From Actinomadura hibisca NBRC 15177 (lineage in GTDB: Bacteria > Actinomycetota > Actinomycetes > Streptosporangiales > Streptosporangiaceae): a DNA stretch of 64,000 nucleotides. The position numbers were made by a program, and so were the translations under genes. Below are positions 7,153 to 15,811 of the stretch, one piece after another. Position 1 is the stretch's first letter. Each line of letters starts with the position of its first letter. Location of the stretch: assembly GCF_001552635.1 (NCBI RefSeq), contig NZ_BCRO01000060.1, positions 1 through 64,000 on the forward strand. The letters run 5' to 3'. The notes under the pieces are model-generated. The model saw only the letters and a list, made by a program, of their open reading frames with translations. It did not search any database and was not told where the DNA came from.

Positions 7153-8334
7153 TCAGGTGCGCGGGAGGCGGGCGGCGAACCGTCCCAGGACCAGCGCGAT
7201 CCGCAGCGTGAAGGCGTTGCGGCCGTCGGTGGGGGCGAGGCCCGTCAGCTCGGTGACCCGGCGCAGCCGGTAACGCACCGTGTTGGGGTGGACGAACAGC
7301 AGCCGCGCGGTCGCCTCCAGTGACGAACCCTGCTCCAGGTAGGTGGCCAGGGTGTCCAGCAGCGGGGCCCCGGCGGCCTTCATCGGGTTGTAGACGTGCT
7401 CGACCAGGTAGCGGCGGGCGGCGTCGTCGCCGTCCAGGGCCCGTTCGGGCAGCAGTTCCGAGGCCAGCACCGGGCGCGGCGCGTCCGGCCAGCCGGCGGC
7501 GGCGCGCAGCCCGGCCATCGCGGCGCGGGCCGAGACGGTGGAGTCGTACAGGTCGTCGACCGGGGGGCCGACCACGACGGGGCCGGGCCCGCACTTGGCG
7601 GCGATGGGGCGGGCGGCCTCCAGCGGGTCGTCGGCCCCGCCGACGATCACCACGACGCGGCGGCCCTGCACCCCGGCCAGCACGTCCACCCGCGCGCGGC
7701 GGGCGGCCAGCTGCATCTGGTCGATGCTGACCTCGGGCTCCTCGTCCTCGGAGGTGTACCCGGCGATCACGGTGACGGGCTTGGAGGTCCAGCCGAGCGC
7801 GGCGGCCCAGGAGTGCATGCCGTCGTCGACCTCGCCGCGCAGCACGGCGTTGACCACCAGGGCCTCCAGCCGGGCGTCCCAGGCGGCGCGCGTCTCGGCG
7901 GCCTGGGCGTAGACCTGGGCGGCGCCGAACGCCACGTCCCGGGTGTAGCGCAGGATCGCCTCGCGGAGCTGGGGCTCGCCGCCGGGCGCGGCCAGCTCGC
8001 CCAGCCGGGTCTCCACCACGTCGATGATCACCCGGACCATGTCGATGGTGTGCTTGAGCTTGATCGCCCGCATCAGCTCCCGGGGCGCGGTGCCGAACAC
8101 CTCCCCGGCGATCGCCGGTTTCGACTGCTCGGCGCTCTTGAACCACTCGACGAACGCGGCGATGCCCGCCTGGGCGACCAGGCCGATCCAGGAGCGCTGC
8201 TCCGGCGGCATCCGCCGGAACCAGGGGAGCTGCTCCTCCATGCTGGCCAGCGCTGCGGTGCCGAAGGTGCCCATGGCCTTCTCCAGGCGGGCGGTCGTCT
8301 GCTCGCGGATGGCGGCCTCGTTCGCGGTGTCCAC
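7153..8334 (-). CDS. fasR: PucR-family regulator of fatty-acid synthesis, FasR-like
   Basis: This 393-residue protein has the order of actinobacterial FasR. An N-terminal helical region holds PPEQRSWIGLVAQAGIAAF, a central GGDEF-like/PucR domain follows, and the C-terminal PucR helix-turn-helix has LLFVHPNTVRYRLRRV. FasR activates fabD-fabH-acpP-fabF in Streptomyces by binding the fabD promoter, and this gene has the same position directly upstream of fabD. The GTG start fits the homologous N-terminus but has no strong ribosome site, so a start a few codons away is possible. The regulatory role rests on family and synteny. Confidence 0.88.
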   Translation of the reverse strand: MDTANEAAIREQTTARLEKAMGTFGTAALASMEEQLPWFRRMPPEQRSWIGLVAQAGIAAFVEWFKSAEQSKPAIAGEVFGTAPRELMRAIKLKHTIDMVRVIIDVVETRLGELAAPGGEPQLREAILRYTRDVAFGAAQVYAQAAETRAAWDARLEALVVNAVLRGEVDDGMHSWAAALGWTSKPVTVIAGYTSEDEEPEVSIDQMQLAARRARVDVLAGVQGRRVVVIVGGADDPLEAARPIAAKCGPGPVVVGPPVDDLYDSTVSARAAMAGLRAAAGWPDAPRPVLASELLPERALDGDDAARRYLVEHVYNPMKAAGAPLLDTLATYLEQGSSLEATARLLFVHPNTVRYRLRRVTELTGLAPTDGRNAFTLRIALVLGRFAARLPRT

Positions 8335-8453
8335 CCGACCAAGGGTGCCATCACCCGGGCGATGGCCCGGCACGACGGGCCCGGACGCGCCGCCGGGAAA
8401 GGGCGGGAGCGACGGCCGCCGTGGGGCTCCGGCGGACCGGTGGCCGGTCCCGG

Positions 8454-9518
8454 TCAGTGCCGGGACACCTCGGCGGAGTGGCCGAGGGCGATGGCGGTGA
8501 GGTTGCGCAGCGACGTCGATCCGGGGGCCAGGTAGTCGCTGTGACCTGCGGTCCCGGCGTCGAAGACGCGGGCGCCGAACGGTCCGGAGACCGGGTCGGC
8601 GCCCAGGCCGAGGCCGAGGAACCGCACGTGCGGGACGCCCTCCATCCAGTCGCCGCTGCCGCGCCCGGCCCAGACGCGGGCGGTGCGGCCGAGCTGGGAG
8701 GCGCGCACGGCGGTGGTGCCGGGGCTGCCGAACAGGGCGATGTCGGTGACCGCGCGCCAGGCCGCCCCGTCCGGCCCGCGGCCCTCCAGCGCGGCGCGGC
8801 CGCACACCACCGAGCCGTAGCTGTGGCACAGCAGCCCGAAGCGGGCGCCGGGGTTGACGCCGTGCACGCCCACCAGGAAGCGGCGCAGTTCGGCCGCGCC
8901 CTGCTGGGCGCGCTCGTCGGTCAGCACGTCGCTGCTGAAAGTTTTGGGGGAGGCGTAGCCGAGCCAGGCGACGACGGCGAGGTCGGTGGCGGGGTCGGTG
9001 CCGGGGGAGGAGCGGCGCGCCTGATCGTAGACGGCGCGGATGCCGCCGCCGGGCGCGGCCCAGGGCCGTCCGGCCTTGAAGTCGAAGCCGCTGAGGGTGG
9101 TGTCGGCGCCGGGCACCAGCAGCGCCACCCGGCGGGCGCGGGTCAGGTCGCCGACCACCTCGACGGCCTGGCCTCGGCCGCGCGCGTCGAACGACAGGAA
9201 CCGGCGGCCCGGCTGGAGGAACGCGCCGAGCGCCTTGGCGCGGTCGCGGTCGTGCACCTTGTGGGCGGTCTCCAGCGCCAGCTCGATCGAGCGGCGCTCG
9301 GCGGCGTACCGGGCGTCCAGGGTGGACGGCGCCAGCGTCGGCACGGGCCCGGGGGCCGCGTACGGGTCGGCGTGGCCGGTCCCGGCGGTCGTCAGCAGCA
9401 CGCCGCCGATGGTGACCGCGCACGCCAGGAACCGGCGCAGGCGGCGGGCGCGGCGCGGCGGGGAGGCGGGGCGGGCCGGCAGGCGTGCTGGGAGGCGGCT
9501 CGGCAGGTGGGGCGGCAT
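8454..9518 (-). CDS. Secreted alpha/beta hydrolase (DUF1023)
   Basis: This 354-residue protein begins with an Arg-rich n-region, a hydrophobic core (FLACAVTIGGVLLTTAGTG) and a likely cleavage site near GHADPYA, so it is probably exported. The mature part is an Abhydrolase_8/DUF1023 domain with a VVAWLGY strand, nucleophile motif CHSYGS, a GSPGTTA turn and a C-terminal His in AGHSDYL. It is about the usual family length. A closely related copy, sharing GRRFLSFDARG and LLCHSYGSVVCGRA, lies on the other side of the membrane acyltransferase gene. The substrate is unknown; ester hydrolysis is inferred from the fold. Confidence 0.82.
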   Translation of the reverse strand: MPPHLPSRLPARLPARPASPPRRARRLRRFLACAVTIGGVLLTTAGTGHADPYAAPGPVPTLAPSTLDARYAAERRSIELALETAHKVHDRDRAKALGAFLQPGRRFLSFDARGRGQAVEVVGDLTRARRVALLVPGADTTLSGFDFKAGRPWAAPGGGIRAVYDQARRSSPGTDPATDLAVVAWLGYASPKTFSSDVLTDERAQQGAAELRRFLVGVHGVNPGARFGLLCHSYGSVVCGRAALEGRGPDGAAWRAVTDIALFGSPGTTAVRASQLGRTARVWAGRGSGDWMEGVPHVRFLGLGLGADPVSGPFGARVFDAGTAGHSDYLAPGSTSLRNLTAIALGHSAEVSRH

Positions 9519-9630
9519 GGCCTGTCTTTCTACCGGATGTCCTGGGGTGCTCCGGGAAACCGGGGGTCGGGCAGCGTGTTCGGGGACGCGGCTCCTCCAT
9601 GAGATGTACGGAGCGGCCCGGAAGTTTGGC

Positions 9631-10896
9631 TCAAGATCGTTCCGATCGGCGGCGGCCGTGCGCTAGGGCGGCGAGGCCCGCCAGCGCGAGCGCGAGCGCG
9701 AACGCGGGCAGCCACAGCAGCCTCGCCAGGGGCCATCCCGGGTCGTCGGGGCAGTCGTGCAGGCCCGGCAGCGGCCCGGCGGCCAGCAGCAGGACGACGG
9801 TGACCGACATCATGGCGGTCTGGTGCCACAGGAAGACGGTCATCGCGCCCAGGTTGGCGGCCGCGACCGTCGCCCAGGCGCGCGGGCGGCGCGTCCAGCG
9901 GGTGAGCGGTCCGCGCAGCAGCAGAGCGAGGCCGGTCTGCGCGAGCCCGAACGCCACGGCCGCCAGCGTCGGCGGGTTGAGGTTGGAGACCTCCGCGCCC
10001 GGCACCCCGACCATGCTGGCGGGATATCCGGCCCACAACACCAGACCGACGGTGGCGAGCGCGCCGCCCACCAGCAGGAAGGCGGCGGCGCGGACGCCCG
10101 CGAACGCGCCGTGCGCCCACGCCACGCCCAGCGAGAACGGCACCAGCCAGCCGGTCAGGACCGTCGCCCAGCCGAGCCAGGCCGGGCCGTCCAGCCCGAA
10201 GCGGACCACGTCCACCAGCGCCGTCGCCGCCACGGCCGCGACGGGGAGCCGCCACCGGTACCGGAACCAGGCCACTGAGACGAGCGGGGCCAGCGCCGTC
10301 AGCACGCCGTAGACGATCAGGAACCACAGGGGGCTGAGCACGAGCTTCACCAGAGTCCGGACCGTGCCGGGCGGGAAGCCGCCCAGCCACAGGGCGAGCG
10401 CCGCCGGAACCCAGACGATCAGCAGCAGCGGCACCGGCCGCCACAGCCGCGCCAGGCGTTGCTTCGCCCAGGCGAAGGGGGCCACACCCGGCCGCAGGCC
10501 CTTGGCGGCCCCGTATCCGCCGACCAGGAAGAAGACCGCCAGGGTCTGGAGCACCCAGGAGACGGGCGTGAGCGCGGGCCGCTCGGCCAGCGGGCTGACG
10601 GTGCGCAGCCCGCCGCCGGTGGCGGTGAGCGCGGTGATCAGCCAGTGGCCGAGGACGACGCCGAGGATCGCCAGGGCGCGCAGGGCGTCCACGGCCCGGT
10701 CGCGGTGGGCGGGGGTGGCGGCGTCGACGCGCGCGGCGAAGCGGTCGAACGCGCTCGCCGGGCGGTACCCATTCGGGTGGGGCTCGTTCGGGCAGGACTC
10801 GTTCGAGCGGGGTTCGCTCAGGCGCTGGTAGCGGGCGGCGTGCCAGGCGGGCAAGCCGAGGACCTTGGCGGCGCGGGGGCTCTCGTGGTCAGCCAT
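9631..10896 (-). CDS. Membrane acyltransferase family 3 protein
   Basis: This 421-residue polytopic protein has about ten hydrophobic segments after a 60-residue cytoplasmic N-terminus. RDRAVDALRALAILGVVLGHW is the hallmark first helix of acyltransferase family 3 (OafA-like), with the catalytic His in GHW, and a second motif, FLVGGYGA, follows. Such enzymes acylate sugars or lipids at the membrane. The N-terminus holds four 5-residue repeats coded by a 15-bp tandem repeat. Its start overlaps the stop of the upstream DUF1023 gene by 8 bases, so these two are likely one operon with the second DUF1023 gene downstream. Confidence 0.8.
   Translation of the reverse strand: MADHESPRAAKVLGLPAWHAARYQRLSEPRSNESCPNEPHPNGYRPASAFDRFAARVDAATPAHRDRAVDALRALAILGVVLGHWLITALTATGGGLRTVSPLAERPALTPVSWVLQTLAVFFLVGGYGAAKGLRPGVAPFAWAKQRLARLWRPVPLLLIVWVPAALALWLGGFPPGTVRTLVKLVLSPLWFLIVYGVLTALAPLVSVAWFRYRWRLPVAAVAATALVDVVRFGLDGPAWLGWATVLTGWLVPFSLGVAWAHGAFAGVRAAAFLLVGGALATVGLVLWAGYPASMVGVPGAEVSNLNPPTLAAVAFGLAQTGLALLLRGPLTRWTRRPRAWATVAAANLGAMTVFLWHQTAMMSVTVVLLLAAGPLPGLHDCPDDPGWPLARLLWLPAFALALALAGLAALAHGRRRSERS
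10770..10829. repeat. 15-bp tandem repeat inside the acyltransferase gene
   Basis: Four consecutive 15-bp units (10770, 10785, 10800, 10815) resemble CGTTCGGGCAGGACT. Since 15 is a multiple of three the frame is kept, and they encode the 5-residue repeats LSEPR, SNESC, PNEPH and PNGYR in the cytoplasmic N-terminus. The unit is degenerate. Confidence 0.65.
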
Positions 10897-11818
10897 GCCG
10901 CACCTCCGCGTCCCGGCCGAGCGCGATCAGGGCGAGGTTGCGCAGCGCGGTCGATCCGGGCTTGAGGTAGGCGCTGTGCGGACCGGCCCCGGCGTCGAAA
11001 CGGCGCGCGCCGAAAGCGGGGGAGAGCGGGTCACGGCCGAAGCCCAGCCCGGCCATCCGGACTTTCGGGATGTACTGCATCCAGTCGCCTCGGGCGCGGC
11101 CCGCCCAGACCTTGGCGGTCGTCCTCAGGTCGGCGACCGATCCGGCGGTGGTGCCGGGGCTGCCGTAGAGGGCGATCTCGTCCACCGGCAGGCCCTTGGC
11201 GCGGCCGCACACCACCGAGCCGTAACTGTGGCACAGCAGGCCGATCCTCGCGCCCGGACTGGTCCTGCCGAACCCGGCGATCAGGGTGCGCAGGTCGCGG
11301 GCCGCGTCGTCGGCGTGCCCGGTGCCTAGGACGGCCGGGCTGAGCGTGGACGGGGAGTCGTAGCCGAGCCAGGCCACTACCGTCAGCCGCGTGCCGGGCG
11401 CGGTGCGGCGGGCCTGCTCCTGGAGGGCGCGTGCGCCTCCGCCCGCCCACTTCCAGGAGTCGAAGTTGGTGAGGTTGCCGTCCGCGCCGGGGACCACGAC
11501 CGCGATCCGGTCGGCGCGTCCGAGGTCGCCCAGGACCTCCACGACGCGGCCGTGGCCGCGCGCGTCGAACGACAGGAACCGGCGGCCCGGCTTCAGGAAG
11601 GCCCCGAGGGCGCGGGCGCGGCCGGTGTCGCCGACGCGCTCGGCGGTCGCGCGGGCCCGCCCGATGTCGTGCCGGACGGCGTTGTAACGGGCCGCCAGCG
11701 CGGACGACGACAGCTCCGGCAGCGCGGCGGGCGCGGCGTAGGGACCCGACCCGGCCTGCGCGGAGGTGACCGAGGCCGTCACCGCCAGAACCGCCGATAC
11801 CGCCGCGTACCTGTGCAT
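10889..11818 (-). CDS. Secreted alpha/beta hydrolase (DUF1023), second copy
   Basis: This 309-residue protein has a short signal peptide (hydrophobic from about residue 4 to 20, ending near AQAGSGPYA) followed by an Abhydrolase_8 domain. The nucleophile motif is CHSYGS, with GSPGTTAGS and a C-terminal GPHSAYLKPGST matching the paralogue about 1.3 kb downstream. The two proteins share long blocks and so arose by duplication. The stop overlaps the acyltransferase start, indicating coupling. A GCGTCATACC element upstream, also present before the nearby two-component genes, suggests common control. Confidence 0.82.
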   Translation of the reverse strand: MHRYAAVSAVLAVTASVTSAQAGSGPYAAPAALPELSSSALAARYNAVRHDIGRARATAERVGDTGRARALGAFLKPGRRFLSFDARGHGRVVEVLGDLGRADRIAVVVPGADGNLTNFDSWKWAGGGARALQEQARRTAPGTRLTVVAWLGYDSPSTLSPAVLGTGHADDAARDLRTLIAGFGRTSPGARIGLLCHSYGSVVCGRAKGLPVDEIALYGSPGTTAGSVADLRTTAKVWAGRARGDWMQYIPKVRMAGLGFGRDPLSPAFGARRFDAGAGPHSAYLKPGSTALRNLALIALGRDAEVRHG

Positions 11819-11920
11819 CAGGGGGCCTTCCTGGTCAGCGGAGTGCGTTCACCAGGAAGCTAGAAATCGGGACCCCTCGTGCAGATCAACCGGCGGTGCC
11901 GTCTTCGGACGTACCACCGG

Positions 11921-11930
11921 GGTATGACGC
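11921..11930 (-). promoter_or_regulatory. GCGTCATACC element upstream of the DUF1023 operon
   Basis: Reading towards the DUF1023 gene, GCGTCATACC is followed by CCGGTGGTAC. The same ten bases occur at 13948-13957 upstream of the epoxide hydrolase and beside the sensor-kinase start, there followed by GGGGTAGGG. Two exact copies flanking a NarL-type two-component system suggest a binding site for its response regulator. No -35/-10 assignment is attempted. Confidence 0.4.
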
Positions 11931-11946
11931 GGTCTACCGGCAGGCG

Positions 11947-12615
11947 TCAATCGCCGGGTCGCACCAGCCCCACCTCGTACGCGTAGACGATCGCCTGCGG
12001 CCGGTCGCGCAGGCCCAGCTTCATCAGGATGCGGCCGAAGTGCGTCTTGACGGTCTGCTCGGCCACCACCAGCTCGGCGGCGATCTCGCCGTTGGACAAC
12101 CCGCGCGCCACCAGCGCCAGCACCTCGGTCTCCCGCTCGGTCAGCGCCTCCAGCCGCTCGCGGGACGGGGCGCGCGGCGCGCCCAGCCGGGAGAACTCCG
12201 CGATCAGCCGCCTGGTGATCGACGGCGACAACAACGCGTCGCCCGCCGCCACCACCCGCACCGCCTCGGCCAGCTCCCCGGCCGAGGCGTCCTTGAGCAG
12301 GAACCCGCTGGCCCCGGCGCGCAGCGCCTCGTAGACGTAGTCGTCCAGGTCGAAGGTGGTGAGCATCAGGACCTTGGGGCGCTCGGCGTCGCCGGGCTCC
12401 GACAGCAGGGCGCGGGTGGCGGCCAGGCCGTCCATGACCGGCATCCGCACGTCCATCAGCACCACGTCGGGCCGCAGTTCGGCGATCACGCGCAGGCCCT
12501 CGGCACCGTTGACGGCCTCGCCCACCACCTCGATGTCGGGCTGGGCGTTCAGCAGCACGCCGAAGCCGGTGCGCACCATGCCCTGGTCGTCCACGATCAC
12601 CACGCGCACGCTCAT
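11947..12615 (-). CDS. NarL/LuxR-type response regulator
   Basis: This 222-residue protein has an N-terminal receiver and a C-terminal LuxR helix-turn-helix. In the receiver, acidic residues in VIVDDQ, phospho-Asp in VVLMDVRMP and Lys in FLLKDAS are intact. The HTH part holds LTERETEVLALVARGLSNGEIA and QTVKTHFGRIL. It is the cognate partner of the histidine kinase whose stop overlaps this start by ATGA. Regulated genes are not known; a shared 10-bp motif points to the DUF1023 operon and the kinase-proximal promoter. Confidence 0.92.
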   Translation of the reverse strand: MSVRVVIVDDQGMVRTGFGVLLNAQPDIEVVGEAVNGAEGLRVIAELRPDVVLMDVRMPVMDGLAATRALLSEPGDAERPKVLMLTTFDLDDYVYEALRAGASGFLLKDASAGELAEAVRVVAAGDALLSPSITRRLIAEFSRLGAPRAPSRERLEALTERETEVLALVARGLSNGEIAAELVVAEQTVKTHFGRILMKLGLRDRPQAIVYAYEVGLVRPGD

Positions 12616-13898
12616 CGGGGGTCCTTCACGGGCAGGGCGGCGGTCACGGCGAATCCCCCTTCTGGCGTGGGCCCGGCGGCCAGCGTGCCGCCCAGCATCG
12701 CGGCCCGCTCGCGCATCCCGACCAGGCCGTGCCCGCCGCCGGGGGGCGAGGGGGTCGGCCGCCGGCCGGGCGGGGCGGGCCCGTTGACGATCTCCAGCCG
12801 AAGTATGCCGCCCGCGCGCTCGGCGTTGAGCCGGACCCGGCTGCCGGGGGCGTGCCGCATCGCGTTGCTCAGCGCCTCCTGGACGATCCGGTAGGCGGTC
12901 AGGGCGACGCCCGGCGGCAGCCGGTCCAGGTCGCCCGCCCGGTGCTCGGTGACGGCGAGGCCGGTGCCGCGGGCGTGCGCGACCAGCTCGTCCAGCCGGT
13001 CGAGGCCGGGCTGCGGCGCGGTCTCGGCGCCGTCGGCCGAGCGGAGCACGCCGAGGACGCGGCGCAGCTCGGTGAGGGCGTCCAGCGCGGTCGCGCGGAT
13101 CTCGGCGAGGTCGGTCCGGGTCTCGTCGGGCAGCTCGGCGACCTTGTAGGGGGCGGCCTCGGCCTGGATGGCGATCATCGACATGTGGTGCGCGACCACG
13201 TCGTGCAGCTCGCGGGCGATGCGCTGGCGCTCGGTCAGCACGGCCTCGGCGTCCTGGTGCCGCTTCTCCTGCTCCGCCAGCGCGCGCCGGGCGGAGGTGC
13301 GCAGCCGGACGGTGTAGCCGACCAGCAGCGCGAGCAGCAGCAGCAGGATCGCGCCGGGCGCGCTCTGCGCGTCCTTGATCAACGCTCCCGCCAGCGAGAT
13401 CAGCCCCGCCCCGACCGTGACGTTCCGGGGGCAGCGCACCGCCACCGTGTACAGGCAGGCCATCGCGACGAACGACCCGGCGGGGACGTAGGGGACCGTC
13501 AGCCAGTCGCCGACGTCGACCAGCGCCATCGCCAGGAAGCTCAGCCGCCAGGCGGCCAGCGGATGCCGGTCGCGCAGCAGCAGCGGCAGGCACACCAGGG
13601 CCGCCGAGAACAGCAGGGTGCGGTCGCCGGGGTGCAGACCGCGCCTGGCGGTCTCGGTCTGGAGCAGCGAGTACGAACCGGCGGTCAGGGCGACGGTGAG
13701 CCCGATGCCGACGAGGGCGACCACCAGGCCGTAGGGCAGGCGGCCGACGCCGATCCAGCGTGTCCAGGCCAGCCAGCGGGGCCAGGGCCGGTGCGCGGGG
13801 ACGGGATCGGCCCTCCCGGTCACGGCGGCGTCCAGCACGCCCACCAGCAGGGTGCGCAACCTGCCCGTTTCGTCGGAGTTCTCGCCGGTCATGGTCAC
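12612..13898 (-). CDS. Membrane sensor histidine kinase (NarL-type partner)
   Basis: This 428-residue kinase has several membrane helices in the first 190 residues, then a HisKA_3 dimerisation/phosphoacceptor segment (RIARELHDVVAHHMSMIAIQ, His in ELHDVVAHH). A HATPase_c domain follows with the N-box in ALSNAMRHAPGS and G-box GGGHGLVGMRERAAMLGG. No extracytoplasmic sensor domain is evident, only short loops, as in DesK/LiaS-like intramembrane sensors. The start may be GTG or the ATG two codons later (13892); neither has a clear ribosome site. It is co-transcribed with the response regulator gene. Confidence 0.9.
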   Translation of the reverse strand: MTMTGENSDETGRLRTLLVGVLDAAVTGRADPVPAHRPWPRWLAWTRWIGVGRLPYGLVVALVGIGLTVALTAGSYSLLQTETARRGLHPGDRTLLFSAALVCLPLLLRDRHPLAAWRLSFLAMALVDVGDWLTVPYVPAGSFVAMACLYTVAVRCPRNVTVGAGLISLAGALIKDAQSAPGAILLLLLALLVGYTVRLRTSARRALAEQEKRHQDAEAVLTERQRIARELHDVVAHHMSMIAIQAEAAPYKVAELPDETRTDLAEIRATALDALTELRRVLGVLRSADGAETAPQPGLDRLDELVAHARGTGLAVTEHRAGDLDRLPPGVALTAYRIVQEALSNAMRHAPGSRVRLNAERAGGILRLEIVNGPAPPGRRPTPSPPGGGHGLVGMRERAAMLGGTLAAGPTPEGGFAVTAALPVKDPR

Positions 13899-13947
13899 AG
13901 GGTAGGGACCGGGCGGGCGCCGCCGGATGACACCGGGGAGCCAGGTG

Positions 13948-13957
13948 GCGTCATACC
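13948..13957 (+). promoter_or_regulatory. GCGTCATACC element between kinase and epoxide hydrolase genes
   Basis: This exact copy of the element before the DUF1023 operon lies in the 150-bp gap between the divergent kinase and epoxide-hydrolase genes, continuing as GGGGTAGGG. A related half-site, GACACCGGGG, sits 20 bases upstream. It is a candidate autoregulatory site for the adjacent response regulator. Confidence 0.4.
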
Positions 13958-14047
13958 GGGGTAGGGGGTCGCCGCTTCGCCCACCGCCGGTCGAAGGGCG
14001 TGCATCCGGGCGGACTAGCGTGGACCGACCGCCACCGGGAGGAAACG

Positions 14048-14998
14048 ATGACCGAGATCACGCACCGCTCCGTCACGTCGGCCAGCGGGCTGACCATGCA
14101 TGTGGCCGAAGCCGGGCAGGGGCCCCTGGTCCTGCTGCTGCACGGTTTCCCCGAGTGCTGGTACTCCTGGCGGCACCAGCTCACCGCCCTGGCCGAGGCC
14201 GGTTTCCACGCCGTCGCGCCCGACCAGCGCGGCTACGGGCGGACCGGCGGGCCCGACGCGGTGGACCAGTACTCGATCCTGCACCTGGCGGGCGACGCCG
14301 TCGGGCTGATCGACGCGCTCGGCGAGGAGCGGGCCGTGGTCGTCGGCCACGACTGGGGCGCGCCGGTGGCCTGGGCGGTCGCGCAGCTGCGGCCCGACAA
14401 GGTCAGGGGAGTGGCGGCGCTGTCGGTGCCGCACCGGCCGCGCTCGTCCAGGCCGCCGGTGGAGACGATGCGCCGGGTGTTCGGCGACGGGTTCTACATG
14501 GTGCACTTCCAGCGGCCGGACGTCCCCGAGGCGGAGCTGGAGCGGGACCCGGCGGCGACGTTCCGGGGCCTGCTGTACGCCGCGTCCGGCGACGCGCCCG
14601 ACTTCCTGCCGTTCATCCCCGAAGGCGGCGGCTTCCTGGACGTGTGCCCGCAGCCCGCCGAGCTCCCGCCGTGGCTGACCGAGGACGACATCGCCGCCTA
14701 CGTGGCCGAATACGCCGACAGCGGCTTCACCGGCCCCCTCAACTGGTACCGGAACCTGGACCGCAACTGGGACCTGACGGCCGCCTGGCACCGCGCCCCG
14801 ATCACCCCGCCCGCCCTCTACATCACCGGCGACCGCGACATGGTGGCGGTCGGCGCGCGGGACGCCATCGACCGGCTGAAGACCTTCGTGCCGGACCTGC
14901 GCGACACCGTCTGGCTGCCCGGCTGCGGCCACTGGACGCAGCAGGAGCGGCCCGCCGAGGTCAACCGGGCGCTGCTGGAGTTCCTGCGCTCGCTCTGA
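14048..14998 (+). CDS. Epoxide hydrolase-like alpha/beta hydrolase
   Basis: This 316-residue cytoplasmic protein has the features of alpha/beta-fold epoxide hydrolases. The oxyanion motif is HGFPE, the nucleophile Asp is in GHDWGAPVAW, the acid residue is in ITGDRDMVA, and the catalytic His is in GCGHWTQQE. Tyrosines in the cap, as in GFTGPLNWYRNLDRNWD, are those that polarise the epoxide. It most resembles mycobacterial EphA-type and soluble epoxide hydrolases. The ATG is preceded by GGGAGG, while a longer frame lacks a ribosome site. The natural substrate is not known. It is divergent from the two-component pair. Confidence 0.9.
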   Translation: MTEITHRSVTSASGLTMHVAEAGQGPLVLLLHGFPECWYSWRHQLTALAEAGFHAVAPDQRGYGRTGGPDAVDQYSILHLAGDAVGLIDALGEERAVVVGHDWGAPVAWAVAQLRPDKVRGVAALSVPHRPRSSRPPVETMRRVFGDGFYMVHFQRPDVPEAELERDPAATFRGLLYAASGDAPDFLPFIPEGGGFLDVCPQPAELPPWLTEDDIAAYVAEYADSGFTGPLNWYRNLDRNWDLTAAWHRAPITPPALYITGDRDMVAVGARDAIDRLKTFVPDLRDTVWLPGCGHWTQQERPAEVNRALLEFLRSL

Positions 14999-15030
14999 GA
15001 AATGTCGGAGGCGGCGCGTACGGTCGCGGC

Positions 15031-15735
15031 GTGAACCGCACCGACCGGTTGTACGCGCTGGTGGAGGAGCTGCGCGCCTGCGCGCCCCGCCGCCGGACCG
15101 CCCGCGAGCTGGCCGCCCGCTACGAGGTCAGCGTCCGCACGATCGAGCGCGACATCGGCGCGCTCCAGCAGGCGGGCGTGCCGATCTACTCCGACGTCGG
15201 CCGCAGCGGCGGCTACACGCTGGACAAGAGCCGCACGCTGCCGCCGCTGAACTTCACCCCGGCCGAGGCCGTCGCCGTCGCGATCACGCTGGGCCGCGCG
15301 CAGGGCTCGCCGTTCTCGCGCAGCGCCCGCACCGCCCTGCACAAGATCGTCGCGGCGATGTCGGCGGCCGACGGCGCGACCGCGCGGCGGCTGGCCGGGC
15401 GCATCCGCTTCGTGGAGGCGCCGGACGAGCCCGCCCCGGGCTCGGTGCCCGCGGTGCTGGAGGAGGCGATGGCGGCCCGGCGCGTGGTGCGGCTGACCTA
15501 CGTCGACGGCTCCGGCGCCGAGACCGAGCGCGACGTCGAGCCGGTGGCCTTCACGGCGGCGTCGCTGCGCTGGTACCTGATCGGCTGGTGCCGGCTGCGC
15601 GGCGAGGGACGGATGTTCCGGATCGACCGTGTGCGCCGGGCCGTCCTGCTGGAGGAGCCCGCGCCCGAGCGCGCCTTCGAGGACGTGGCCGACGGGCCGG
15701 CCGCGCTCAGCATCCGCGCGCTGGAATTCGTCTGA
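15031..15735 (+). CDS. WYL-domain (YafY-type) transcriptional regulator
   Basis: This 234-residue protein has an N-terminal winged-helix (HTH_11) region (RTARELAARYEVSVRTIERDI) and a C-terminal WYL domain with the motif as LRWYLIGWCRLR. WYL domains bind ligands, possibly nucleotides or small metabolites, and control transcription. The GTG start is 32 bases after the epoxide-hydrolase stop. A VOC-family gene follows in the same direction within 77 bases, the common YafY-VOC pairing, so the regulator may control that gene. Confidence 0.88.
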   Translation: MNRTDRLYALVEELRACAPRRRTARELAARYEVSVRTIERDIGALQQAGVPIYSDVGRSGGYTLDKSRTLPPLNFTPAEAVAVAITLGRAQGSPFSRSARTALHKIVAAMSAADGATARRLAGRIRFVEAPDEPAPGSVPAVLEEAMAARRVVRLTYVDGSGAETERDVEPVAFTAASLRWYLIGWCRLRGEGRMFRIDRVRRAVLLEEPAPERAFEDVADGPAALSIRALEFV

Positions 15736-15811
15736 GAAACACCGACACAGGGTTGTCGCCCACCTGTTCGACCCTGAGGGGGAAGGCACACCCACCCGAA
15801 CGGAGCGACCC

